From: RPRB01 sp035519675
GTDB lineage: Bacteria; Myxococcota; Myxococcia; Myxococcales; Myxococcaceae
Assembly: GCA_035519675.1 (NCBI GenBank)
Contig: DATIWB010000033.1
Span: forward strand, 51,663 to 115,662
Reading direction: 5' to 3'
Length of the DNA: 64,000 nucleotides
Notes under the pieces: generated by a model
What the model was told of the DNA's origin: nothing
The model's input: the letters and a program-made list of their open reading frames with translations, nothing else
Databases searched by the model: none
Made by a program: the position numbers and the translations under genes
In this document: positions 16,543 through 26,002 of the stretch, piece by piece
Numbering within the stretch: the stretch's first letter is position 1
How the letters are laid out: every line of letters starts with the position of its first letter

Positions 16543-19383
16543 GTGCCCGAACGTCGACCATCGCCGGCTGCATCCGTGGACCTGCCCGAGCCGCTCGCTC
16601 CGGGTGACCCCTCGAGCACGGTGAGCGCCGTCACCGAGACTCCGGGGCAGGTCCTGAGCGCGGGCCAGGAGCCCGAGCTGGTGGTGGTGGCCGAAGACGC
16701 CTACGTGCTCGGCGCCGAGCTGGGCACGGGCGGGAGCAGCCGGGTGTTCCTCGCCCGGGACCGGCGCTTCGGGCGCGAGGTGGCGCTGAAGATCCTCCAG
16801 CGGAGCGACCCGGTGGCGGTCGAGCGCTTCCTGCGTGAGGGTCGCATCACCGCCCGGCTCCAGCACCCGGCCATCGTCCCGGTACACGAGATGGGGCGGC
16901 TCAGCACCGGAGAGCCGTTCCTGGCGATGAAGCGCAGCACCGGGCTCCCGCTGGACCGCGCCATCGCCGCAGCGGAGGGGCTCGAGGCACGGCTGTCCCT
17001 GGTGCCGCGGGTCCTGGCGGCGTGCAACGCCGTGGCGTACGCGCACGCCTCCGGGGTCATCCACCGCGATCTCAAGCCTTCGAACGTGCTGCTTGGCGAC
17101 TTCGACGAGACGCTGGTCGCCGACTGGGGGCTGGCAAAGGAGACGTCCGGGCCTCCCGAGCGGCAGGGCGCCGACGAGGTGTCCAGCGGGTCCGGAGGCT
17201 CGGGCGGGCTCACGGTCGCCGGGGGCGCTCTGGGCACGCCGGCGTACATGCCTCCGGAGCAGGCCCGGGGTGAGCCCGCGGACACCCGCTCCGACGTGTG
17301 GGCGCTCGGCGCGCTGCTCTACCACGTGGTGTCCGGCGCGCCGCCGTACGTGGGCGAGTCCGCGGCGGACATCCTCGGCCAGGTCCGGACCGGTCCTCCG
17401 CGCGCTCTGCGCGGCTCGGTGCCCACCGTGCCGCCGGAGCTGGCGAGCATCGTCGACCGGGCGCTCGCGGTGGCTCCTCGCGACCGCTACCCTGACGCCT
17501 CGGCGCTGGCGGAGGACCTGACTGCCTACCTCGCCGGCCGGCGGGTCCGGGCGCACGCCTACACTCCCCGGGAGCTGGTGTCTCACTGGATGCGCCGGCA
17601 CCGGACCCTGATCCGGGTGAGCGCGGTCTCGCTGGCGGTCCTGATGCTCGGGGGGGCGTTCTCGCTCTGGCGGGTGATCCAGGAGAAGCGCCGCGCCGAG
17701 GCGCTGCGGGTGGTGGCCGAGACACGCCGCGACGCCGCCGAGGAGCTGGTGCAGTTCGTGGTGTTCAAGCTGCGCGACGACCTGCAGGAGGTGGGCCGGC
17801 TCGACCTGCTGGCCAGCACTGGCGAGCGGGTGCAGGAGTACTACGAGCGGCTCCAGTCGGTGGAGGCGCGGCCCGGCCCGGATGCCCGTCTCCGCGCGGC
17901 CGCGGCACTGGAGCTGCTCGGCGACGTGGCGCTCGGTCGTGGCGATTCGGCCCGCGCGCTGCCGCTCCAGCGCCGCGCCCTGCAGCTCCGGGAGTCGGTG
18001 CTCGCCGAGTCCCCGGACGATCCTCAGCGTCTCCGGGCGGTGAGCAACAGCGCGGCGCGGATCGCCATGTCGGAGGAGGCGCTGGGCCACCTGGACCCGG
18101 CTCGCCAGGCGAGCCAGCGCGCGGTGGACCTCGCGCTCCGGGCGGCGACCCTCCGTCCGGACGAGTTCGCCCTCCAGCGCAACGTCTACCGGTCCGCGGC
18201 GTACCTGGGGAACCTCCTCTACCGCCGCGGCGAGACCGACGCGGCGCTGGCCGCCCTGGAGCTGGGCCGTGGCCGGGTGGCGGCGCTGGTGGAGCGGAGC
18301 CGCAGCGACGAGTCCCTCCGCGAGCTGGCCAACGCCGAGCTCACACTGGGCAACCTCCTCGATCAGGTCCGGCGGCTGGACGAGGCGCACGCCGCGCTCT
18401 GCCGGAGCGTCGCGCTCTGGCGCGAGCTCGCTGGCCGCCATGGCGAGGACGCCTCGCTGCGCGCCGAGTTCGCCGGCGCGCTTCACGTCCAGGCCGTGGT
18501 GGACGCCGCCCGGGGAGACCGCGCCGGCGCTCGGACGCTGCTGGACGAGGCGGTGGAGACGCGGCGGGCGCTGGCCGAGGGCGATCCCTCCAACCGCAGG
18601 TGGCGCGACAGCTTCGCCTCCACCCTGGCCGACCGCTGCCATCTCGGGGCGGACGAGGGGCGCCCGGCGAGGGGGCTCCCCGACTGTGACCGGTCGGTCG
18701 CGCTCTACCGGACGCTGGTCCGGGAGCAGCCGGACAACGCGCTCTGGCGTCAGGGGCTGATGCGCTCGCTCAACGAGCTCTCGGCGGCGCAGCGGCGGTC
18801 GGGACGGGTCGAGCCCGCGCGGAGGTCCGCGGCCGAGGCCATCGAGCTCGGCGGGCCGCTGCGTGCGGCGCGTCCCCGCGATTCGATCGTGCGCCAGCTG
18901 TGGGTGGTGGCCCACGACCGCGCGGCGGAGGCGGAGCGCCCTCGCTCCCCGGCCCAGGCCCTGGCGCTCCTCGAGCCTGCGCTGTCGGAGGTCGGGGCGA
19001 TGCGCACCGAGCAACCCGGCAACGCCCGGCGTCGCCAGGACCAGGCGGACCTTCTGCTGTTCCGGGGAGAGCTGGAGCTGGACCTGCGGCGCCTCGAGGA
19101 GGCGGAGCGCTCGCTCGCCGAGGCCCGCACTTCGCTCGAGCCGGACCGAGCGCAGGGAACGGAGATGGGGGTGGAGCTTCCGGCGCTCCGGGCCCGCGCC
19201 GCGCTGCTGGGCTACCTCGTCGCCCGCGCCCAGGGGCGTGCTTCCACCGCGTCGGTCGAGCTCGTCTCCGCGCTGCACGAGCTGACGCCACTGCGGGCCC
19301 GACTCGACTCCGAGGATGCCGAGGTCCTGGTCCGTCTCCAGCGGCTGGCGCCTCCCGGGACACGGGGCGCCACCGGGCCGTGA
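16543..19383 (+). CDS. Membrane Ser/Thr protein kinase with TPR-rich C-terminus
   Basis: A Hanks-type kinase of 946 aa. The kinase domain (about residues 55-330) shows a glycine loop GTGGSS, Lys83 in ALKIL, HRDLKPSN (Asp176), DWG at 194-196 in place of DFG, and GTPAYMPPEQ. One membrane helix at about 357-377 separates it from a long C-terminal part made of Ala/Arg-rich helical TPR-like repeats, presumably outside the cytoplasm or a protein-binding platform. DWG is common in this kinase subgroup and does not itself mean inactivity. GTG start. The divergent neighbour carries an FHA domain, so a kinase-to-FHA-activator relay is a strong inference from context. Confidence 0.94.
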   Translation: MPERRPSPAASVDLPEPLAPGDPSSTVSAVTETPGQVLSAGQEPELVVVAEDAYVLGAELGTGGSSRVFLARDRRFGREVALKILQRSDPVAVERFLREGRITARLQHPAIVPVHEMGRLSTGEPFLAMKRSTGLPLDRAIAAAEGLEARLSLVPRVLAACNAVAYAHASGVIHRDLKPSNVLLGDFDETLVADWGLAKETSGPPERQGADEVSSGSGGSGGLTVAGGALGTPAYMPPEQARGEPADTRSDVWALGALLYHVVSGAPPYVGESAADILGQVRTGPPRALRGSVPTVPPELASIVDRALAVAPRDRYPDASALAEDLTAYLAGRRVRAHAYTPRELVSHWMRRHRTLIRVSAVSLAVLMLGGAFSLWRVIQEKRRAEALRVVAETRRDAAEELVQFVVFKLRDDLQEVGRLDLLASTGERVQEYYERLQSVEARPGPDARLRAAAALELLGDVALGRGDSARALPLQRRALQLRESVLAESPDDPQRLRAVSNSAARIAMSEEALGHLDPARQASQRAVDLALRAATLRPDEFALQRNVYRSAAYLGNLLYRRGETDAALAALELGRGRVAALVERSRSDESLRELANAELTLGNLLDQVRRLDEAHAALCRSVALWRELAGRHGEDASLRAEFAGALHVQAVVDAARGDRAGARTLLDEAVETRRALAEGDPSNRRWRDSFASTLADRCHLGADEGRPARGLPDCDRSVALYRTLVREQPDNALWRQGLMRSLNELSAAQRRSGRVEPARRSAAEAIELGGPLRAARPRDSIVRQLWVVAHDRAAEAERPRSPAQALALLEPALSEVGAMRTEQPGNARRRQDQADLLLFRGELELDLRRLEEAERSLAEARTSLEPDRAQGTEMGVELPALRARAALLGYLVARAQGRASTASVELVSALHELTPLRARLDSEDAEVLVRLQRLAPPGTRGATGP

Positions 19384-19514
19384 CACCGGGGGTTGCCGGG
19401 TGTGACATCCGTCGACCCGCAGCGTGACCGGCCCGCCGAGCGAACGGGCAACACCGCGAAAGTCGTGGGAGGCACGGCCGGTGCTTCGAGGGTCGCTCCA
19501 TCACCGGAGGATCC

Positions 19515-22079
19515 ATGATTCCCAGAGGCGTGCGACTGCTGGGTGTGGTGCTGCTGCTTGGCGCCTGCGCCCAGTCGGGCAACAACAACAACGGCAATGG
19601 CGGGAACCGTCCGCCTGCCCCCACGGTGCTGACCGATCCCGGGGTCGTGCCAGCGATGGGCACGGTGGCCGGCATCGAGGGCGGTCCGGACCGGGCAGTG
19701 GGTCGGCTACAAGGATCGAACGGGACCCACGCCGACCTGGTGCTCGACGAGCTGCTGGTGGTCACCGACCAGAAGGCGAAGGTGGACGCCCTCGCCGCCC
19801 GATGGAAGGGAAGCATCGTCTCCGACGCTCCGTTCGATGCGGTGGGAACGACCAGCTTCCGGATGTACCTGGTGCGCATCGACCCGAGCGGCGTCGACGT
19901 CTCGCAGCTCGGGGCGAGGCTGCAGAGCATCGATCCGCTGGCGCGGGGCGATCACCGGGTGTCCAGCGACCGGGTGACGAGGCTCCTCGCGGTCGCCGCC
20001 GAGGAGAGCCTGGCGGATCCGTCGCTCTCCATCGGCATCAACCCGCTCCTGGTCCCCTCGGGGATCTGGGAGGGCACCGCCACCGAGGGAGCGGCGGCGC
20101 CGTCCTCGAAGGACTACCCCTACAACGTCAGCTCCGACCCCTTCAGCTGGCCGCACATGAAGGTGCACCGCGTGCCGGAGGCCTGGCAGGCGCTGCAGGC
20201 GGCGGGGAAGCTCGGGAACCGGGTGAAGATCCTCATCCTCGACGGCGGGTTCCTGAAGACCCCCGACGTGCCGGCGGCGATGACCATGGTCCCCTCGAAC
20301 GGGTGGGGGATGATGAACCCCTCCACGTGCACCGGGGGGAGCCCGTGCCCCTGGCACGGCACGGCCACCATGTCCACGCTGGCCGGGGTGGTGGACAACG
20401 GCTACGGCGGCGCGGGCACGGCCGGCCCCATCGCCGACCTGATCGCGGTGCCCAGCCCCTCCCCGGACGTCTTCCAGTACGTGGGCTACGCCCTCAAGGT
20501 CATCGGCTCGCTGCTGCAGGGCCCGCGGGTCATCAACATCAGCGCCACCGTGTCGGTGCCCGGCACCTTCGGCTTCGCGATCAAGCCCCTGGACAACATC
20601 ATCACCCTGCTGCGCGGGAAGACGTTCGGGCCGGTGCAGATCCGCATCGGCCAGGGGGCGCTGGTCTTCGCCGCTGCGGGCAACGAGGGGCAGGACGTGG
20701 ACCACGAGGACTGCTTCATCGGCTGCTGGGAGTCCGACGTGTACCTGCCCTGCGAGCTCGACGACGCGGTCTGCGTCGGAGGGCTGAAGTACGGGACGCG
20801 GACCGCGGACCCGGGGAGCAACTTCGGCAAGCAGCAGCGCCGCCGGGAGAAGGACTTCGACTCGCCGACGAAGCAGGACAACTCGGTGGACCTCTACGCC
20901 CCGTTCACGGTGATCGTCGGCCCTGACGGAGACGGGAACGGAACCCTCCAGGGAAGCGCCGGTCGCTTCGACAGCGGGACCAGCTTCTCCTCTCCCTTCG
21001 CTGCCGGCATCGCCGCGCTGGTCTGGGCCGCGGACCCCTCGCTGAACGCCGACGAGGTCTACGACATCCTGCTCCGGACCGCCGACCCCACGGACGACAA
21101 CAACGGGCTGGTGATCAACGCGCTCGACGCGGTGAAGGCCGCACTGCAGAAGGGCAACAACCCGCCGCAGATCCGCATCACCACTCCCACCGAGGCGGCG
21201 ACCGTCTACGTGGGCCTGCCCGGGGTCACCCTCACCGCCCAGGTGAAGGACTTCGAGGACGGAAACGCCTGCTGCGAGGTGGCCTGGAGCTCGGACCAGG
21301 AGGGGGACCTCGGAAGCGGTCTCACCCTGACCCACGAGCTCCAGACCCTCGGGGCGCAGGTCATCACCGCCACGGTGCGGGACAGCCAGGGCGCCACCGG
21401 CCAGGCGCAGATCCACCTCACGGTGAAGGACACCCCGCCCTTGGTGCAGATCCTCCAGCCGACCGGGAGCGACCCCATCTACACCGGGCGGCCGTTCAGC
21501 ATCCTCGGCAGGGCCATCGACAACCTCGCCGACCTCTGCAAGGCGCCCACCCCGGCGAACTGGGTGTCCTGGAGCAGCAGCAACTCCGGGGACGGGTTCA
21601 GCGGGACGCGCTGCGCGCAGACCTTCACCCCGGCCAGCGCGGGCTCGCGCACGCTGACCTTCACCGCCCACAACCAGTACGGGACCAGCGCCTCGGCGTC
21701 GATCACCATCACCGTGCAGGATCCTCCGCCCGGGCCCACGGTGAACATCGCCTACCCGAGCAACGGGGACTCGGCGCAGATCGGCTCGACGGTGGTGATG
21801 GGGGCGTACGTGTCCGGCGGTCAGGCGCCGCTCAGCTACCGGTGGACGTGGCAGTCCAGCAATCCGGGCTGCACCGAGGTGGACATGACGGTGAGCATCC
21901 CCAACATCATCCCCATCAACGGGCCGAACGTGCTCGCCAACTGGGACAGCAGCGCGCTGAACCCCGCCGGCGGCTGCGATCGGGGGGCGGGCACCATCCG
22001 GCTCCACGCCACCGATGCCCTGAACCAGGTGGGGGGGTCGCAGCCGGTGAGCTTCACCCTCTGGGTCCCCCCGAACTGA
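19515..22079 (+). CDS. Subtilisin-like (S8) serine protease lipoprotein
   Basis: Exported protease of 854 aa. The signal peptide ends in the lipobox LLGAC (Cys18), followed by an Asn/Gly-rich linker. A pro-region precedes the S8 catalytic domain with Asp243 (ILILDGGF), His281 (HGTATMSTLAG), the oxyanion Asn390 (AAAGNEG) and Ser490 (SGTSFSSPFAAG). After about residue 545 come three Ig/PKD-like beta domains (start motifs PPQIRITTP, PPLVQILQP and GPTVNIAYP), typical of surface adhesion or substrate-binding modules. The gene stands alone, convergent with the DNA ligase gene. Probably an extracellular or surface protease, as expected in predatory or saprophytic bacteria. Confidence 0.93.
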   Translation: MIPRGVRLLGVVLLLGACAQSGNNNNGNGGNRPPAPTVLTDPGVVPAMGTVAGIEGGPDRAVGRLQGSNGTHADLVLDELLVVTDQKAKVDALAARWKGSIVSDAPFDAVGTTSFRMYLVRIDPSGVDVSQLGARLQSIDPLARGDHRVSSDRVTRLLAVAAEESLADPSLSIGINPLLVPSGIWEGTATEGAAAPSSKDYPYNVSSDPFSWPHMKVHRVPEAWQALQAAGKLGNRVKILILDGGFLKTPDVPAAMTMVPSNGWGMMNPSTCTGGSPCPWHGTATMSTLAGVVDNGYGGAGTAGPIADLIAVPSPSPDVFQYVGYALKVIGSLLQGPRVINISATVSVPGTFGFAIKPLDNIITLLRGKTFGPVQIRIGQGALVFAAAGNEGQDVDHEDCFIGCWESDVYLPCELDDAVCVGGLKYGTRTADPGSNFGKQQRRREKDFDSPTKQDNSVDLYAPFTVIVGPDGDGNGTLQGSAGRFDSGTSFSSPFAAGIAALVWAADPSLNADEVYDILLRTADPTDDNNGLVINALDAVKAALQKGNNPPQIRITTPTEAATVYVGLPGVTLTAQVKDFEDGNACCEVAWSSDQEGDLGSGLTLTHELQTLGAQVITATVRDSQGATGQAQIHLTVKDTPPLVQILQPTGSDPIYTGRPFSILGRAIDNLADLCKAPTPANWVSWSSSNSGDGFSGTRCAQTFTPASAGSRTLTFTAHNQYGTSASASITITVQDPPPGPTVNIAYPSNGDSAQIGSTVVMGAYVSGGQAPLSYRWTWQSSNPGCTEVDMTVSIPNIIPINGPNVLANWDSSALNPAGGCDRGAGTIRLHATDALNQVGGSQPVSFTLWVPPN

Positions 22080-22100
22080 GACCGCGTCCGGCCTGATCGC

Positions 22101-23714
22101 TCAAGGGTCCCCGGGGTGAGCCGCCCCGGGGATCATCCGTTTCAGGCTCTCCAGCGTATCCGCCTCGCTCGCCGGCTTGTCGGTGCGCCAGCGGGCGATG
22201 CGCGGAAAGCGCACCGCGACCCCGGACTTGTGCCGGGTGGACCGGGCGATGCCCTCGAAGTGCAGCTCGAAGACCTGGCTGGGCTCCACGGCCCGCACCG
22301 GCCCGAAGCGCTGCAGGGTGTGTGAGCGCACCCAGCCGTCGAGCTCGCGGATCTCCGCATCGCTCAAGCCCGAGTACGCCTTGGCGATGGGGACCAGCGT
22401 CCCCTCGTCCCAGACGGCGAAGGTGTAGTCGGTGAAGAGGTTGGCCCGGCGGCCGTTCCCCGGGTGCGCATAGAGCAGGACCGCGTCGACCTGGAACGGG
22501 TCGATCTTCCACTTCCACCAGTCTCCGCGGCGGCGGCCGGTGCGGTAGGGCGAGTCGAGGCGCTTCAGCATCAGCCCTTCCACCTTTCGCTCGCGGGCCT
22601 CGCGCCGTCGTCCGGCCAGCGCCTCCCAGCTCCGGTCGCCGAGCACCTCGGAGACGAAGAAGCGGCGGTGCCGTGCGGCGAGCAGCGCCTCGAGTCGCGC
22701 GCGGCGCTCGGACATCGGCAGCTCGCGGACGTCCTGCCCACCGTGCTCGAGCAGGTCGTAGGCCATGAAGGCTGCCGGGGCCTGGGTGAGGATCTTCGGG
22801 GTCAGCGTCTGTCGCCCGATCCGCCTCTGGAGCAGGGCGAAGGGCAGCGGCCGGTCCTCGCCGTGGGCCAGCACCTCGCCGTCGAGCACGGTGCCGTCGG
22901 GCAGGGTCTCGCCGGCCTCGACCACCTCGGGGAAGCGCTCGGTGATGAGCTCCTCGCCCCGCGACCAGAGGAACACCTTGCCCGCCCGCTTCACCAGCTG
23001 GCCCCGGATGCCGTCCCACTTCCACTCCGCCTGCCAGGCGGCGCGCTCGCCCAGGGACTCCGGCCCGTCCTCGAGCGGAGAGGCGAGGAAGAAGGGGTAG
23101 GGCCGCGACGCGTCGTCGGTGACGTGCTCGCGGGCGAGGATGCGCTCGAGGAACCCGGCCGACGGCGTCCAGTCGCCCATCGTTCGCTGGGCGAGGAGCG
23201 CCGGAGGGAGCCCCGCCACCTCGGCCAGCGCGCGGAGGACGAGGGTGGCCGACACGCCGACCCGGAGCTCACCGGTGAGCAGCTTGTTGAGGAGGAACAG
23301 CTCGCGCCGGTCGAGGGTGCTCCACCAGCCGGTCACCCGGGCCCGCTGCTCCTCGGGCTCCAGTTCGCGCAGCGGGAGGATGCGCTGCTCCATCCACTCC
23401 GACAGCGGCGTGGGGTCGGGATGGGTGACGCGGGTTCCGTCGTCGAGCAGCAGCGCGATGCACTCGGCGAGGTCGCCCACCACGGCGTAGCATTCGCCGA
23501 ACAGCCAGTCCGGCGTGCCGGTGAGCTCCAGGGTCCAGCCCACCAGCAGGCGCACGCCGAGGAGCCGCTTCGGCCGGCGCCCGGTCAGGAACCACAGCGC
23601 CCAGGCGGCGTCTCGCGGGGGGGCCTGGCGGAAGTAGCGGACCATCGCCGCCACCTTGGCCAGCGTGGAAGTGGTGGAGTCGAGCGCCTCGTACAGGTCC
23701 GCGAAGCGCTTCAC
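22101..23714 (-). CDS. ATP-dependent DNA ligase of the exonuclease-associated family
   Basis: A 537-aa ligase. The N-terminal half (about residues 1-200) is the helical DNA-binding domain. The adenylation domain begins near 205 and has the nucleotidyl-lysine motif KWDG (Lys232). An OB-fold domain follows, with DWWKWKIDP as the motif V/VI region. The length and the C-terminal TRHKSGVAVRFPRI pattern match the bacterial ligase family that is normally encoded with an MBL-fold exonuclease, a DEXH helicase (Lhr-Core) and a metallophosphoesterase. Here the exonuclease is two genes upstream, but helicase and phosphoesterase are not in the window. The GTG start is fixed by a 4-bp overlap with the acylase gene. 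Confidence 0.94.
   Translation of the reverse strand: MKRFADLYEALDSTTSTLAKVAAMVRYFRQAPPRDAAWALWFLTGRRPKRLLGVRLLVGWTLELTGTPDWLFGECYAVVGDLAECIALLLDDGTRVTHPDPTPLSEWMEQRILPLRELEPEEQRARVTGWWSTLDRRELFLLNKLLTGELRVGVSATLVLRALAEVAGLPPALLAQRTMGDWTPSAGFLERILAREHVTDDASRPYPFFLASPLEDGPESLGERAAWQAEWKWDGIRGQLVKRAGKVFLWSRGEELITERFPEVVEAGETLPDGTVLDGEVLAHGEDRPLPFALLQRRIGRQTLTPKILTQAPAAFMAYDLLEHGGQDVRELPMSERRARLEALLAARHRRFFVSEVLGDRSWEALAGRRREARERKVEGLMLKRLDSPYRTGRRRGDWWKWKIDPFQVDAVLLYAHPGNGRRANLFTDYTFAVWDEGTLVPIAKAYSGLSDAEIRELDGWVRSHTLQRFGPVRAVEPSQVFELHFEGIARSTRHKSGVAVRFPRIARWRTDKPASEADTLESLKRMIPGAAHPGDP
22108..22132. terminator. Perfect GC hairpin between convergent genes
   Basis: TCCCCGGGG and CCCCGGGGA form a perfect 9-bp stem with a 7-nt loop, 28 bp after the S8 protease stop codon. 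It lies inside the last codons of the convergent DNA ligase gene and has no T-run. It could end transcription of the protease gene, or slow convergent transcripts, but simple coding constraint is possible. Confidence 0.3.
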
Positions 23715-26002
23715 GGGGAGAAGACCAGCGGCCGCCCCACCGCGGGCGCATGCAGCCGGGTGCGCAGCCCGTCGAGGTCGCCCTCCAGCCAGTCCCGCTG
23801 CTGGTCGGTGCGGTGAGGGCTGGCGACGTGTCCCGAGGCGCCGAGGGCCAGCACCAGGGTGGTCGCCTCCGGGTCGGCGAAGTCCACCACGAAGCGCATG
23901 CTCTGCCCGAACCGCGGCGTGGCGACACGGACGCAGCGGTCGCAGCCCGACATCGGCGGCTCGGGCGGGTTGAAGATCCACCCCAGCACGCCCCCGGACC
24001 TTCCGAAGGGATGCTTCACCTCCAGCCGGTTCTCCTCGCCCCACGACGGGCCGTCGAGCGGGACGTCGCGCACCGCCGCGCCGAGCACCCCGTCCCGGTC
24101 GCCCAGCCCGGCCTTCCGCCACGCCTCGGGGGAGGCGCGCAGGCCGGCCAGCAGGGTGGGGTCGTTGTTGTACCAGTCGAGCTCGGCGGGGGTGACATTC
24201 GAACCCTTCAGCGCGGCGGCGGCGATGGCGAGGTAGGCGCGGCGGCGAACCTCCTCCGCCGCGCGGAACAGGCGGGAGTCGGCGGTGGCGCGCCCGTCCC
24301 ACCCGCCGAACGCCTTCGCCAGCTCGGGGCGGAGCAGCGGCGCGAGCCGCTCGATGACCTCGCGGTGGACGATCCCCACCGTGTCCAGCTGCATCGCCCG
24401 GACCGCGCGCGCGTCCTGCCCCTCGCCTGCCACCAGCTGGCCGATGCGCCTCGCCCGGGTGGGTGATGCCCAGTCGGAGGGCCAGTGGAAGCCACTCGCG
24501 GTCCCGATGAGGCGCTGGTTCGCCGTCACCACCCGGCCGGACGGCGGATCGATCACCCGCGGCATCCGCGCGGCCGGCAGGTATCCGGACCAGTCGTGCG
24601 CGGTGCTCGACCCGTCGCGCGGCGTCCGCCCGTCGTCTCCGGGCGCGCGCAGCGGAAGGATGCCCGCGGCGCGCCAGCCGATGTGCCCGTCCACATCGGC
24701 GTAGAGCACGTTCTGCCCCGGGCCGAGGAAGCCGTCCGCCGCCGCGTTGAGGCTCGCCCAGTCCCTGGCGAGCATCATCTTCCCCACCGGGAGGCGCAGG
24801 GTGGACGGGTCCAGGGCCGCCCAGCGCAAGGCGAGGCCCGGCCGCACCATCGGCCCGTGCCGGCCGAGGGAGACGGTGAGCGTCTCGGCGGGCGCGCCCT
24901 TCACCGCGATGTGCTCCACCCGGCTGCTCGCCTCGGGCTCGTGGTAGGTGTCCTGCACGTCGGTGCCGGTGTTGGTGAACCCGATGGCCAGCCGGTCGTT
25001 CTGGAAGATGACCAGGCCGGGGAGCCCGGGCAGGCTCACTCCCTGCACCCAGCGCTGCACGGTGCCGTCGGCAGCGAGCAGCTCGATGCGCATCGGGTAC
25101 CAGGTGCCCGGCGCGGTGAAGCCCAGGTGCGGATCATTGGCGAGGATGGGCTTGCCCCGTGCGGTGTGGGCCCCGGAGATGACCCAGCCGTTGCTCCCCA
25201 CCTCGGGCGGAGACGCCCGGCCGGACGGCTCCAGCGGAACGCCCAGCACCTCGAGCGGCCCGGGCCGGGGCGGAAGGAAGACCGGGGTTGCGGGCGGCGC
25301 GCCCCGGGTGAGGAGGCCCGCGGTGCTCGGGGCCGGCCGGGGCTCGGCGTCGGGGACCACCAGCACGTCGTCGGTGCTGACGTCGGGGAGCAGGAACGCA
25401 CGCCGTTCTGCGGGGAGCGCGGCGAGGGCCTCGGCGACCAGCTCCTTCTCCCAGCTCTCGGACAGCTGCTGGTGCATCAGCAGCAGGACCCGGATGGAGT
25501 CTGCCGGGGTCCAGGCCCGCGGCTCGAGCGCCAGCAGCTGGAACTCGAGCCCCCAGCGCCCCTGGTGCGAGGCGATGAAGGCGTTGATGCCTTCGGCGAG
25601 CGCCTGGGCGTCGTCCCGCTCCTCGGCCGGGAGGCGCCGCACCGCCTCCTCGGCCACCCCGGCGAACCCGTAGACACGCTGCCGCCGGTCGAGCGGAAGC
25701 GCGGCCGGGCCCACCAGCTCCGAGACCTCGCCGCCGGCCACTCGCCGGGAGAGCTCCATCTGGAAGAGCCGCTCGCGGGCCTGGAGGTAGCCCTCGACCC
25801 GCAGGGCGTCGGCCAGCGAGCGAGCACGTACCGTGGGGATGCCGCGCGCGTCGAAGGAGACCTCCACCGGCGCCCCGAGGCCGGGGATGCGCGGCGTGCG
25901 ACCGTCCGGCAGCTGCCCGCGGAGGTCGACGATGGCCACCACCACCGCCGCGACCAGCAGCGCCCCCAGCAGGACCGCGATGCGTCGGGCCCAGGTCCTC
26001 AT
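23711..26002 (-). CDS. Penicillin acylase family (Ntn-hydrolase) protein
   Basis: A 763-aa autoprocessing amidase precursor. An uncleaved or cleaved signal helix lies at about residues 8-25, then the alpha chain (FDARGIPTVRA, GYLQARERLFQMEL). The beta-chain nucleophile is Ser270 in GSNGWVISGAHT, followed by ILANDPHLGF, all as in penicillin G acylase and acyl-homoserine-lactone acylases. It should act in the periplasm on amide-linked acyl groups, and the true substrate is unknown. It is sandwiched between the exonuclease and ligase genes with 4-bp overlaps at both ends (26000-26002 and 23711-23714), an odd place for a secreted enzyme. Confidence 0.92.
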   Translation of the reverse strand: MRTWARRIAVLLGALLVAAVVVAIVDLRGQLPDGRTPRIPGLGAPVEVSFDARGIPTVRARSLADALRVEGYLQARERLFQMELSRRVAGGEVSELVGPAALPLDRRQRVYGFAGVAEEAVRRLPAEERDDAQALAEGINAFIASHQGRWGLEFQLLALEPRAWTPADSIRVLLLMHQQLSESWEKELVAEALAALPAERRAFLLPDVSTDDVLVVPDAEPRPAPSTAGLLTRGAPPATPVFLPPRPGPLEVLGVPLEPSGRASPPEVGSNGWVISGAHTARGKPILANDPHLGFTAPGTWYPMRIELLAADGTVQRWVQGVSLPGLPGLVIFQNDRLAIGFTNTGTDVQDTYHEPEASSRVEHIAVKGAPAETLTVSLGRHGPMVRPGLALRWAALDPSTLRLPVGKMMLARDWASLNAAADGFLGPGQNVLYADVDGHIGWRAAGILPLRAPGDDGRTPRDGSSTAHDWSGYLPAARMPRVIDPPSGRVVTANQRLIGTASGFHWPSDWASPTRARRIGQLVAGEGQDARAVRAMQLDTVGIVHREVIERLAPLLRPELAKAFGGWDGRATADSRLFRAAEEVRRRAYLAIAAAALKGSNVTPAELDWYNNDPTLLAGLRASPEAWRKAGLGDRDGVLGAAVRDVPLDGPSWGEENRLEVKHPFGRSGGVLGWIFNPPEPPMSGCDRCVRVATPRFGQSMRFVVDFADPEATTLVLALGASGHVASPHRTDQQRDWLEGDLDGLRTRLHAPAVGRPLVFSP

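Noticed and set aside
17122..17130. DWG in place of DFG in the kinase as a sign of a pseudokinase
   Set aside because: The Lys, HRD Asp, Asn and metal-binding Asp are all present. DWG is common in this TPR-kinase group.
16516..19386. A 956-codon open frame antisense to the Ser/Thr kinase gene
   Set aside because: The sense strand has clear kinase motifs, and the antisense product has none.
19707..22007. A 766-codon open frame antisense to the S8 protease gene
   Set aside because: The sense frame contains the full catalytic triad. The antisense product is Arg/Gly-rich without motifs.
22108..22132. The strong GC hairpin as proof of a rho-independent terminator
   Set aside because: It lacks a T-run and lies within the ligase coding sequence, so it is listed only as a low-confidence feature.
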